From Batkoa obscura (taxonomy: Eukaryota > Entomophthoromycota > Entomophthoromycetes > Entomophthorales > Batkoaceae): DNA of 64,000 bases. The notes beneath the pieces were generated by a model. That model was not told the origin of the DNA. It saw nothing but the letters and a program-made list of their open reading frames with translations, and ran no database searches. Position 1 is the stretch's first letter; each line of letters begins with the position of its first letter. Below are positions 11,007-22,549 of the stretch, piece after piece. The stretch spans positions 682,001 through 746,000 of the forward strand of contig JASVEC010000005.1 of assembly GCA_030770535.1 (NCBI GenBank). Reading direction: 5' to 3'. Position numbers and translations under genes: made by a program.

Positions 11007-14000
11007 ATGGATAATAATCCAAATAACAGTGGAAGGGATGATAGCTATGACCCAATTAAACAGGATAGCTATAATCCGGTGAAGGATAGTAACTATAACC
11101 CAGTGAAAGAGGACAGCTATAATAAATCTAGTACAATACCAAGTAAAGAAGATAGCTCAAGGGCTGAATACCAAAAGGAAGACAGTGGTGATAGATCTCG
11201 TAAAGAAGCTCGCGGGAATAGCAATCGAGATGACTATTATCGTCGTACAGAAGACAATGATAGATACTCAAGAGAATCAAGGAATAAAGGTGAGGAAAGA
11301 AGTCATCGAGATTCAAAGCATAGTGGGGGTGAAGATAAGTATCATAGGGATTCAAGAAATAGTGATAAGTACACTAGAGATTCAAAAGTAGATGATAGTG
11401 ATAGATACCCCAGAGATTCGAAATATAGTAGTGGTGAAGATAAATATTATAAAGACTCAAGGAATGGTGGAAGTGGAGATAAATACACTAAAGATTCTAA
11501 GACAGGTGACACTGACGATTATTATTCTAGAGAATCAAAAAATGGTGCTAGTGGAGATAGATACACTAGAGAATCAAGAAACAGTGATAAGTACACTAGA
11601 GATTCAAAAAATAGTGGCGGGGATGATTATTACACCAGAGATAGCAGAGTTCGTGAAAGTAGAGGGTATGTTAGAGATGATTATAGTAAAAAAGATCATA
11701 GAACTACTAAAGAATATGATAATATTCCAAGAAGTTCTAGAGATGAACGTCGATACCCTGATAGAAGAGAAGATGAGAGAGTCAGAAGTAGGAGGGATGT
11801 AAGCAAAACCAGAGACACGTATACATCAGAAAGAGAAAAATATCAAAGTATAATTGGAGAAAACAGTTTGGGTTATGGAAGTATAGGAGGAACTAATTTA
11901 ATTAGTAATAATAAAGATGGAAATGAGAGCTCCGATTATGAATCTGCAATCGAAGATAAAAAACCAGAAATACTAAAAGAGGTACAAAAACCAGCTCCAG
12001 CTCCTCTTACTGGGTTTGAATTAGTCCTTTCTCATAAAAGAGGGACTTTTCAACTTTCTGACTACTATAACTATGCAGTAATTTTTGTTAAATTTAAACT
12101 AAATACCCTTAATCAAATTTTGAATTTAGATGTATTATTTAAAAGGAGGGGAATTATACGATGCAAAGGAAGCAGTTGTTTATGGTATTTCAAAAGGTAG
12201 TATTAAAATAGTTATATAGAAAGATAAAATAATGAATAAAATTATTTAGCTCGTCGTCAATTAATGGATGCTCAGCTTAATGATAAGCAAATAAATGACT
12301 CAGAAAATGTATTAAAATGTATATTTAACTTGCTATATGGTATCATAGCTATTATATGTCATCAAAAAACATTCATTCTCTATTATGATGAATTACACAA
12401 TGCAATGAATATTGGGTTGAGTGAAGCTGATCGACTTGTATCCGAAAAATTTGGTGGTAGAATTGAATATAGTATTATACGTGGTTATTTTGCATTTTTC
12501 TCTCAAAAATACCCTTTGTCTAGAGAATTTTTCGAAAGGGCTCTAACAATCAAAAGCGACAGTGCTACTACACTTTACGGTATGGGTTTAGCATGCTACT
12601 TTGATAAAGATTATAAAATGGCATTGAAGCACTTTTTGAAGGTATTGGTTATTCAAGTTAAAGGTGAGTTAGATATTCCTTTTAAGGTTATTGATGTAAG
12701 GGTAGCTATTGCTCAGTGCCACCTTAAATTAAATAATACCAATAAGTTTTTTTTTGTCCTTAAAGGAGCTACTAAACAAGTAAGTTATTTTAATTTTACT
12801 CATATATAAGCCTAACTGTTTTATTTAGTCTCCTAATGATGATAAGATGTTAGCCTATTATTTAGTGACATTATTAAATCAGTTTAAAAAAGATCCAAAG
12901 TTGATGATCGAATTAGACGATAAGGCTATACACATTATTGATGAACTTCAAATTACTTGTGAAAATGCGATTTTACAGTTTCCAGAAAATCAAGTGGTTA
13001 ATATTGTTCAGGCTGAATTATATTTTTTTGAGAGAAATTTTGAAAAGGTATAAATTATTTAATTGACAAGAATTGAATTTATTAAATTTCTATAGGCATT
13101 TGAATTTGCTAAAAAAGCAAGTATTGAAGTAGGTTCTTATGATCCATACGTTAATTCAGAAGCAGCAGCTATGCTAGGCAAAGTTTATTATTTCATGAAA
13201 GATTATGATAATGCAAAATTCTTTTTCGAACATGCATTGAAATACAATCCATATTGTTCATTAGCTAGTATTGGAGTTATTTTGGTATCTGTAATCAAAG
13301 GCAAATTAATTTTTATATTTTAGTATATTAATTTAATATAATCTACTTTAGGGGACTTTGTTGCTGCTAAAAAAGCAGGTGAGCATGCAATAAAAAACAA
13401 TCTTTGGTCTCTTGATCCAAAAAGTACAGAAGATATCAAATTAACTTTGGTAAGACTCATATTTTACTTTATTTTATTTTATACGTCTTATCAATATTAA
13501 ATTAACATTAGTTTTTCATCATTGTATCTTGTCAAGTTATGTATATTAATGGTCCAGGTGAAAGTGATGAATTTAGGGCTGCAGTCCGTGTTGCAAAAAA
13601 GCATTTGGATTCTTTCATGTCCTCTATGGATATTAATTTAAAGGATGATATGTTCAATGCTTTTTCTGCTTACGGTAGAGCATATACCAAAACGGATTCT
13701 CTTGCACCATTATCAATTAATGAATATAATTATGCCAATGCTATTTATTTAGAAAATGATGAACCTTCTGCAAGGATTAAATTATCAAAAAATTTTAATA
13801 ATATTGGAGTATGCTACTTAACATTAGGTAATATTAAATCGATCTCAATACTAGCAATATTTATTAAAGTAAAATTTTAGGTCAAAATCAGGATGCATTT
13901 GAAAGCTTCCGAAAAGCAGTAAAAGCAATAAAATATATTGATAATGAAGAAAGTAAAATGGTGTGGATAACTTATTCATTTAACACAGCGGTAGCATTTG

Positions 14001-15675
14001 AGAGTGCAGGTTTAATTAAATCGGCCAAAGAAATTTATAAAACACTTAATGAAGAATATCCTAGTTATTTCCAAGCACCATTAAGGTTAGGAATTATTGC
14101 TTATAGAAATCGAGAATATTTTAAAGCAAGATCTTACTTTTATCAAGTGGTTGAAAGTTGTAAAGATTCCACTAAAGAAGAACACAAACTATTTTGTAAA
14201 GAAGCACATTTGTTTTTGGCTCAAATCTATCATAATGTTAAAGTGTTTGATAAATCCATTGAAAAATTTAAGTGGATAATCGATCATTTGGATAAAGAAA
14301 ATGTATATGCTCATTGTGCTATTGCTTATAATAATTATTGTATTGCTAGAACTTTAGATGGAGATAAAAGAAGAGTAATTTATATTATATTAAATTCTTT
14401 TAACATTAACTTAATATATTTATAGAGGATAGGTTATTTTAATGAATCTGTTAAATATTTTATGTTAGCTCGTGAAATTGATCCTGGTAATCCATTTATG
14501 TTAACTGGATTTGCTGCCCTTTTAAATGATAGACAAATATATGATATACCTTTAAAAATATTTAATATTGTAAGTTTAATATATTAACTAATGAAATATA
14601 GATATAATAGTAATTTTTAATTTAGATAAAATCATCCTTACATTATGTTGAAATGGATAGAAATCTTGGTATCATTCAATATAGAAATGAATTATATGAA
14701 GAGTCATTAGCTAGTGTAATAGAATCTATAAATAATAAAAAATCAATATTAATTTAATTGTTTAGCTTGAAAAAGTATTAAAACACGGTAAATATCATGA
14801 TTATCGTGTGCTTCAAATGAAAGCTAGGGTACAACATGCTTTAAGTTTAAAAAAGAAAAACCTTCGAATGATGCTTAATTGCATCGATACAATGAGAGAA
14901 GTAAGTCCTAAAAGATAATAATAAATCCGTATTAATAAATCATTTAGGCTGTAAAACTGGAAGGTCAAAATGTACTTAAATATGATTTAGGAATTGCACT
15001 TCAAAGTTATAGTGTAATGGTAGCTAACATGGATCCAAAAGAAGTAGGTAGAGCTATGGTCGATTTTGCACTGGAACATATTGAAGAAGCAAGAAAGTAA
15101 AGAATTAACCGATTTTAAATATTGAAAAAATAATAATTAAATTAATAGAGTATTTGATGAGTGTTCCAAAGCAATTGATGCAGGAATAATATTTAGCTTA
15201 GATACGTGTAAAAATCGATTTGGGTTTGCTACGACTATTAAAGCCAAGTTGGAAGTTTTAAAAGAATTTGTTTATAAAAATACAAAACCAATCGTTCCTA
15301 TGCCAGCTAGTCAAGATTACTTAGAACATGTTGCTGAGTTTGAAGCTAAAGTAAAATTCAAAATTAATTTAAGAAAAAATAATAATAATTAATAATCAAT
15401 AGGAAAGAGAAGAAAGAGAAAAAGAAGAAGCTAAATTATCAGACAGGAAAAGAAAGAGAACTGAAAGAAAAGAAATTCGTAGAAAAAATTATACACCATT
15501 GGATTTATTATTCAAACAAGAAGAAAAGAAATTGAAGGATGAGATTACGAAAGCTAAAGAAGAAAATAATATTGAATTAGTGCAAAATTTGGAAAAAGAA
15601 ATGCAGTTAATTCAAGAGAAATACCAAGATGAAGAAGCTAAATTGGAAGAAATTCGTAAGGAATTTGAAAATTAA
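11007..15675 (+). CDS. CTR9: RNA polymerase II-associated (Paf1 complex) subunit Ctr9, 14 exons
   Basis: Exons: 11007-12077, 12130-12196, 12250-12779, 12829-13047, 13096-13300, 13352-13449, 13512-13827, 13881-14374, 14426-14569, 14626-14715, 14766-14900, 14948-15096, 15149-15350, 15403-15675. All phases agree, giving 1330 residues. Twelve introns are GT-AG and intron 5 (13301-13351) reads GC-AG. From about residue 330 the protein follows Ctr9: an N-terminal helical start (LSHKRGTFQLSDYYNYA), then many TPR repeats such as ALTIKSDSATTLYGMGLACY and LGIIAYRNREYFKARSYFY, and a charged coiled-coil end (EAKEREEREKEEAKL). Ctr9 scaffolds the nuclear Paf1 complex in transcription elongation and histone modification. 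Residues ~1-330 are an Asp/Ser/Arg/Tyr-rich repeat region (units like YTRDSK) not usual at this end of Ctr9. The usual long charged C-terminal tail is short. Confidence 0.88.
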
Positions 15676-18170
15676 TAATAATTGATATTAAACTATTAAA
15701 ATTCAAAGTATTTTTTATTAAATTTCAAATTAAATTGGATTTTTTTTTATTTTTTTTTAAACTCTATTCTTTTATTTTCAATGTTTTGTTATTTTGTTTT
15801 AATAATGTTTAATACTCGAATATTATTTTAATAAAATAATATTTTTTATCAACTAGATAATTGTATAGTCTTACTAATTAATCTTACAAATTGATTTTAA
15901 AAGTTTGAATATTTCAAAGATATTAATTAATCTTGTATAAAATTGTAGTTTATAAAAATCAAACTGAAATTAATATATAAACTTCAAATTCACCATTTCA
16001 ATTAAAAAATATTGAATTTTTTAAATAAGATGAGGGTGTTTTTTTTAGTTTCGTCACTTTTTCGATTTTTTGAGCGCTATTTGAGTGGAAAGACTATTGT
16101 AAAACTCTTAAACAAAAAACACATCCCCTTATGTTCATTGAAATATTATTAGTTGTGAATCAAGTTTTAAAACTTTTAGAATGATAAAATGATTCTTCAG
16201 AACTCTAGTTAAATAAATTTCAAAATCGAATTTAAGTTTTATTAAATACGATCTAAGACAGTAGAAAAAAAGATAAAAGATAAAACTCAATGAAACATAT
16301 CAATCATTTCAATTATGTTGTAAATTATAAACTCTCTAAATTGCAATAAAAAATTTCATCTTTTTTAAAAATTATGATAACATTGATTCTTTTAAATAAA
16401 ATAAAACTAAAATAGTAAAAAAGAGATCCTTAAAATAAATAGTCGTAGTTTGTTTTATTAGTAAATACCTGGATTCCACCCTTAATTCCTTAAATTTAAC
16501 AAGTTAAAGGGGGAGAGCATATGATAATAACCAGTTTTTAAAACATAAATTTTATAAAATAAATTCATTATCTGTTAAAGTTTATCTTTTTACTGTTATT
16601 ATAATATTTTAAAAATAAGAGTAAAATTCAGTTTTATAATTTTGATGTTTTAATTAGTATAGTATTAAAATAGATCAAAATAATTCCATTTTTTTAATAT
16701 TTTGTAATAATTGTTTTAAAATTCAAAATATTTTTAAAATATTTAAGGGATAAAAAAGTTAAAAAATCTCAATCAATTATCATTGGTTGAATATTAAAAA
16801 TAAGATAATAATGTACAATTAAATAAAGAAACTTAATTTTATAAAGAATTAACCTAAAACAATTCAATAGTTGAAGTTTATTTTCAATAAAATGCAATCT
16901 TTTATTTTTATTTTTATTTTAGTTGAATCCATTATTAACTATTTGTTAGTTTATCGAATTTAGTTTTCAATAGTTTTATTACTTTATTTTTGAATATTAT
17001 TGAGATATTATTGATAATTTTAAAAAATAGATTTCTTTATTCAAATTTGAATTTGAATTTGAAGATTTAGTTGTATTTGAAAAATTCTCAAGTAATTAAA
17101 AATAAATATTGAATTTTTTATCTTATCATTCAATTTAATAATCATGATGTTAAATGGATTGTTTTTAAAATAATAGTAATAATAATAAAGATAATATATA
17201 TAATCAATTGTTAAAATTTATTTAAATTTCAATAGTATAAAAGTTAGATTCAAATTTAAATTCAAATAACGGAAATCACTATATTTGATAATAATAATAA
17301 TAATGATGATATTAATATCAACCAACTAACTTTTAAAATGAATAAAATTTAAGGATAACTGAAGTTCAATGAGGTAATAGTTAGTTTAACAATAATTGAT
17401 GGAAATATATATATCAAACAATTATTTGAAAAAACAAGTTGGCATAGATTTAGCGAAGTTATGACCCCTAAAACAATATTGAAAACAATAGTGGCAAATA
17501 GAAAATATTCAACTAAAATCTGGAACTTAATTTACAAATGCAATAAAATAAAATCATTGAAAATTTATTATAAAAAAATAAAACTAGCTTAAATAAGTTA
17601 AATTTCAATTGATTCGTTGTATCTCAATTTATAATACAGGTTTATAATTCATAACTATCTGGGGTTGATAAAATTCTTCAGTTGGGGTTTTATCAGATAT
17701 TCAAATTGTTAAGCATAAACTGATATTTTAAAAGTTATTCAATGTGGAGTTTATATTCTTAATTAAATACAGTTATAATATGAAATTTCATTCATTCAAA
17801 GCCAATACTGTTGATATGTTTAAAAATAATAATTCAACTTTCGTTAATTGTAAATAGAATAATGATGAAGGGATCAATAAATATAGGGGATAATGCTAAG
17901 ATAGGTTAATGAAGGGATTAATCTTAAGTGGATGCTAAAGATCGAGTAAAATAAAGTTAACTTAATGTAGATTAAACTCAAGATAAATCAGCTGAAATTG
18001 GATAATAAATAATAATCTATACTTTAAGAAAAAATTAGATATAAAATGAGGATTCAAAGTATCAATTTGATTGTAGAATAATTTTATTTTTATACTTTAT
18101 ATTTTATATTTTTTATATTTTATATTTTTTGTATTTTTTATCTTAGTTAATAATTCAATTATAATTAAAA
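15676..18170. other. Long AT-rich spacer with one miniature element
   Basis: Strongly AT-rich with many simple A/T and AAT tracts. Only the miniature element at 16032-16128 was recognised. Repeated TATATTTT-type runs at 18090-18140 may carry the promoter of the next UGT gene. Confidence 0.5.
16032..16128 (+). mobile_element. Miniature TIR element, copy 5
   Basis: A 97-bp copy (GAGGGTGT to ACATCCCC) with small internal losses. Flanks AGAT and TTAT do not match, so it is either older or was altered after insertion. Confidence 0.75.
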
Positions 18171-19856
18171 ATGAATCTATTTTTCTATTCATTTTTAACA
18201 TGTATTTATTGTTATAATATATTATTACATTCTGGATATGGCGGTCGATCCCACATTAAAAGTGTATTAGAAATCAGTGATTTATTAGTATTACGGGGAC
18301 ATCAAGTCAAGTATTTAGGATTAGAAGATAACTTAGATTATTTAAAGGGATATAATATAACTGGTCATTTGTTAGGACCGCCATTACAAAAAGATCAAAA
18401 GCAAATACAACATGAAATGAAATTAACAATAATGAATAAAGAAAGTCGAAATAACCCAATGAAAGCAATGGCTAATTCAGTATTCCCATTAATGGAATTA
18501 AACTATGATCAAACATATTTAAGTTTAAAACAATACATTTTAAATAATTTTGATTTAATAGATTTAATGATTTGTGATTTTATTGCTAATGCTTGTATTG
18601 ATTTAGCTAAACAATATTCAATTCCATTAATTGTAACAATGCAAACAACAGATGGCTTAGGTATTACACATTCACCTTATGTAATTAATAACTTAGAATA
18701 TGGACCATTATATACTAATGAATTAAGTTTATTACAACGAATTAAGGCATTAATTATTAATCCTATTAAAGGGATTTATTATTTAATGCCATTAATTAAT
18801 CGATTAAATAAAATAAGAAAAAAATATAATGTACCTAAAAGTTATACAGTATTTGGTGATAATGAAAACTATTCTTTGAATTTAGCTAATACATTTACTG
18901 GTTTTGAACCAGCTATTAATTTACAACCTAACCTTCATCATATTGGTCCAATTTTATCTAAAAGTAATAATTCCAGTTATAAAAATAATATTAAAGTAAT
19001 TACTGAAATTGAGAATTATTTAAATATGAAAAATAAAGTATTATATGTAGGATTTGGTAGTTTATCAGTATTAAATGAAGAATTGAGTGAACAATTGATG
19101 TTATTATTATTGAAATTGATTGATAATGAAATATTTGATGGTATTATTATTAGTTTAGGAAAAACAGAATTAAAAGATATCAAAAAAGAGATATTATTTA
19201 ATAATCAATATTATAATATACATAAAATGATTAAATTTAATAATAATAATAATATCAAATTTTATTCCTGGACACCACAAACTAAGATTTTAAATCATGA
19301 TAATGTTAAATTATTTTTATCTCATTGTGGTTTAGAATCTAGTTTTGAAAGTATAGCAGCAAAGAAACCGATCTTATGTATGCCTTTGTTTGGTGATCAA
19401 TTTCGTAATACTCGAAAGTTAAATGATTTAGGTATTAGTAAATATATGGATAAAGACAATATCAATTTTCAGTTAATAATTCAAGATATTTTATATTTAT
19501 TAAATAACAACTTAGTGCAAATGAATTTATTAAAAACGAATCAAATGATTGGTAATACTGAAGATAAAATTCAATATGCAGTTACTTTAATTGAACAACA
19601 TATCAATCTTGCTAAACTTTGTCGTCCATTACAACCTTATAAAAAGAATGAAATACCGTGTGAATTAAGTCATTTAATTCCTAAAAAAAATAAGTATTTT
19701 TATCAATTATATAATATGGATATTTATTTTTTATTTTTATTTTTCATCTTCTCAAGTCTACTATTACTCATTTATTATTTGTTATCCCTCACTTATTTTT
19801 ATTTAAAATATACCAATTTTTTAATCCAAGATAGTCCAAAGATTAAACTCTTTTAA
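18171..19856 (+). CDS. UDP-glycosyltransferase (GT1), diverged UGT copy 2
   Basis: A 561-residue UGT, the most diverged of the four intact copies and richer in Asn and Lys from AAT/AAA codons. It begins with a short signal peptide (to about residue 16), then LLHSGYGGRSHIK aligns with the N-terminal domain of the others. The UDP-sugar signature is present as WTPQTKILNHD, LSHCGLESS and GDQFRN; the usual second Gly of SHGG is Cys here. A membrane segment lies near the C-terminus and the tail ends KIKLF, again a KxKxx ER-retrieval pattern. The catalytic framework looks intact. The acceptor is unknown. No introns are seen. It is probably an older paralogue that has drifted with the AT-rich base composition. 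Confidence 0.9.
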   Translation: MNLFFYSFLTCIYCYNILLHSGYGGRSHIKSVLEISDLLVLRGHQVKYLGLEDNLDYLKGYNITGHLLGPPLQKDQKQIQHEMKLTIMNKESRNNPMKAMANSVFPLMELNYDQTYLSLKQYILNNFDLIDLMICDFIANACIDLAKQYSIPLIVTMQTTDGLGITHSPYVINNLEYGPLYTNELSLLQRIKALIINPIKGIYYLMPLINRLNKIRKKYNVPKSYTVFGDNENYSLNLANTFTGFEPAINLQPNLHHIGPILSKSNNSSYKNNIKVITEIENYLNMKNKVLYVGFGSLSVLNEELSEQLMLLLLKLIDNEIFDGIIISLGKTELKDIKKEILFNNQYYNIHKMIKFNNNNNIKFYSWTPQTKILNHDNVKLFLSHCGLESSFESIAAKKPILCMPLFGDQFRNTRKLNDLGISKYMDKDNINFQLIIQDILYLLNNNLVQMNLLKTNQMIGNTEDKIQYAVTLIEQHINLAKLCRPLQPYKKNEIPCELSHLIPKKNKYFYQLYNMDIYFLFLFFIFSSLLLLIYYLLSLTYFYLKYTNFLIQDSPKIKLF

Positions 19857-20198
19857 TTCTATTATATCATCCTATCTATTCCAATTTTATACTTTTTTTC
19901 TTATCTTATTTGTATATTCTTTCTATAATACATTCTATTAACATATAATAAAATGAAGCATGTAAATTCATAATAATATTTTAACTTAAATATTTTAATG
20001 TTTTCAAAATTAATCTAAATATAGTGAATAGCATAACTTGGTTAGCTAATTTACGTTAACAACACTCCTTTTTAATTATCGATTTAGTTTAGTTTAGCTC
20101 AAGTTGTCATGGATACAAAGCTTTCAGAATACCGCTAATAAACGATATTTTTTTAGTATAATAAACATTTTAGTAATGAAAATTATTAGTAAGAAGTT
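19857..20198. other. Spacer between UGT copy 2 and tRNA-Thr
   Basis: AT-rich, nothing recognised beyond the immediate 5' flank of the tRNA. Confidence 0.5.
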
Positions 20199-20271
20199 GC
20201 CTTCTTGGCTCAGTTGGCAGAGCGTCCGCCTAGTAAGCGGAAGGTCATTGGTTCGATTCCGATAGAAGGCA
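20199..20271 (+). tRNA. tRNA-Thr (anticodon AGT)
   Basis: A 73-nt cloverleaf. The acceptor arms GCCTTCT and AGAAGGC pair fully and A is the discriminator base. The D arm is GCTC/GAGC. The anticodon stem TCCGC/GCGGA closes loop CTAGTAA, giving AGT (read as inosine at position 34) for Thr ACN codons. The T arm ATTGG/CCGAT carries loop TTCGATT. A-box TGGCTCAGTTGG and B-box GGTTCGATTCC are intact. There is no intron. Confidence 0.96.
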
Positions 20272-20667
20272 TAGCTAAGGCTTCTTAAGTAATTTTTTTA
20301 AAATTGGAGTTAATTCAATAAATTCTTAATTATCTTGTGAATAATAGCAATGTGTGTTTTAATATTAAATTATCTCCGATCTTTTTGAAACAAATATATT
20401 GTATTTGTTTTTTTAAGTGTTGGTTGATAATTTGCCATAATTTCTGTAAAATTAATATATTGAGTAATATTTAATTTTTTTGACAATTAATAACAGGTGT
20501 TTTAATGTTCAGTCATTTTAATCGGAAGTTTTGAATTCAAATAGAAGGTTTAATAGTTTATTAAGTTTTGTATAAATTTTGTTTTAATTTTAATGAACTT
20601 TTAGCTTTTAATTTATTAAAACTTACAAATGTTTCTAAAATAACAGTTTTGTATTTTGATGTTTTTA
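20272..20667. other. Spacer after tRNA-Thr, nothing seen
   Basis: AT-rich DNA between the tRNA and the outer end of duplication arm B. Confidence 0.45.
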
Positions 20668-22549
20668 TAAAATTATTTTGTTAAAACACCTTACCTTACG
20701 TTATTACCATAATTGGAACATTAAATTTAATAACATTTGTAAATGCAGCATTTTCGTTAGTATGGCTCAATTGAAATGTGGATTGGGCATTTTCAATTTT
20801 GTATTTGCTAAATAGAAAACTAGAAATAGTCATCATGATAGAATTCAGATAATACTAAATTGAAAATATCCAATCCATATTTTATTGGGCCAGTAACAAC
20901 CTCTCGATAACAAAAGATTTCTAAGCCATTACAAAAATAGACTTACCTTCGTGCTAGTGATAAATGATATTCAAAGTATCCAAAGTGATCATTAATTTAC
21001 CTAATTCTACTTGAAGCTTACATTAGTAATTGAAAAGTTAAATTTTAATGTTTAGTAATTCAAGCCTAAATTTTTCGACTAGTACAAAAGAGTTAAGTAG
21101 ATAAATATTAATACATTATGAAAACTAAAAGTTGTATTATTATTAATAAGTTATATTTTCATATTAAAGATATATAAAAAGCAAGGTTTTAATAGGTTGA
21201 TTATAGTTAAAAAAAACATTGATTTTTACAATGAATTTTTATTTTACTCTTTACCTTTTATTACTTGACTATTCAAACTCAATTCATTGGTATAAAACCA
21301 GCGTTCCATTAAACATAAGACTTCACTCAAGTATAGGCAGTCGCTCACATATCCAAGGTATATTAAAAATCAAAGAAAAACTAATATCATGAGGATAGAA
21401 AGTCAGTTATGTAAGCATTGAAGATAGTGTTAAATTTACGCAAGATTATAAGATAACCAGTTATTTTATAACAGATAAACTTACCAATGATGACTTATTA
21501 AAAAAACGTCATGAAAACTGAGGTGTTATTAAAATCCAAGATATATCATACAAAACATTTATTAGATCTTGTTGGTAATTATGTAGAAATGAGATATAAT
21601 AAAATATTAATTCTATTAAAATAATATTTAACTAATAATCTAAGAGGTTTGTTATATTATGATTAATTCTCTTCAAGTTGTAGTGATTTAGCAAAACAAT
21701 TAAAAATACCCAGCATTCTTAGGTTCGAAGCTATTAAGGGATTAAGTATCGAATGTGAACCTTATTTAACTTTGAGAAATAAATATGAATCATTAAATAA
21801 AAAACAAATATCTTTTTTTTACCAAGTTTTATAATTAAATTATTGATTTTTATATTTCTTATAATTATATAAAATAATATAAAAAACAACTGAATAGTTT
21901 ACGTATTAAATTGAATATTAAAGTACATAATAATTTATTTACTGATTTTAATTCTTCCTTAATTATTGCTATTTTTTTTTGGTTTAGAACCAGTATTAAA
22001 ATTGCCCTCAAATATGATGAATGTTAGGCCTGTTCCTGGTGGAAACAAGGAAACATTGACACCTCAATTGAACGAGTATTTGGAGACCAACATAGAAATG
22101 TCGCTAAATTAGAAGAAGCAGAAATTGGGCTTTATGTTGACAAATTTACATTCACACTTGATTTTTTAAAGGACCGATTTAAAACAATAATTGAAGATAA
22201 AAATAATAAATTTTAATCCAACTTATTAAGAATAAAAACAATTGCTCATTACAGTTCTAAAAGACTTAATTATGCAGATGATTTATTTGAGCAACATACT
22301 TATACTTCTAAAGCATGTAAAAAATAGGAATCGTATGATCCTAACTCTAATCTACCACCTTGTGAACTTAAACATACTATGTCACCATCCCGTCAAATCT
22401 CCTTTGTTTCTACTTATAATGTCGATACTTATGGTACTACTATTATATTATTACTAGTTTTATTAGGGTTCTTGTTCTATCTAATTATTAAATTAATTAG
22501 TTTAACCTTATCTGGTTTATGGTTTCAACATAAAAGTAAGGTTGAGTAG
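20668..22549 (+). repeat. Arm B of the ~1.9-kb inverted segmental duplication
   Basis: Inverted partner of 4860-6745. It lacks the miniature element of arm A; near 21165-21185 the single ATATAAAAAGC marks the unoccupied site. Together the arms bracket about 14 kb. Confidence 0.85.
21231..22549 (+). pseudogene. UDP-glycosyltransferase pseudogene, plus copy of an inverted duplicate pair
   Basis: It starts with an ATG at 21231 and a UGT-like signal peptide (MNFYFTLYLLLLDY), then SRSHIQGIL of the N-terminal domain. The frame then breaks repeatedly, with stops and frame changes. Like the copy at 4860-6183 it lacks about 125 codons including the UDP-sugar signature, joining LTPQLNEYL to the GDQHRN region. 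The C-terminal part (TIIEDKNNKF, YDPNSNLPPCELKH, a membrane segment, KSKVE end) is clear. Shared lesions show that duplication followed inactivation. Confidence 0.9.

Noticed and set aside
11185-11802. Two Ile/Val-rich open frames overlapping the start of CTR9
   Set aside because: They are alternative frames of the Asp/Ser/Arg/Tyr repeat region. The repeat coding in the main frame creates long open frames by its composition.
22242-22457. 71-residue open frame in the UGT pseudogene (and its twin at 4955-5170)
   Set aside because: It is an out-of-frame reading of the decayed UGT C-terminus. The UGT residues lie in the neighbouring frame.
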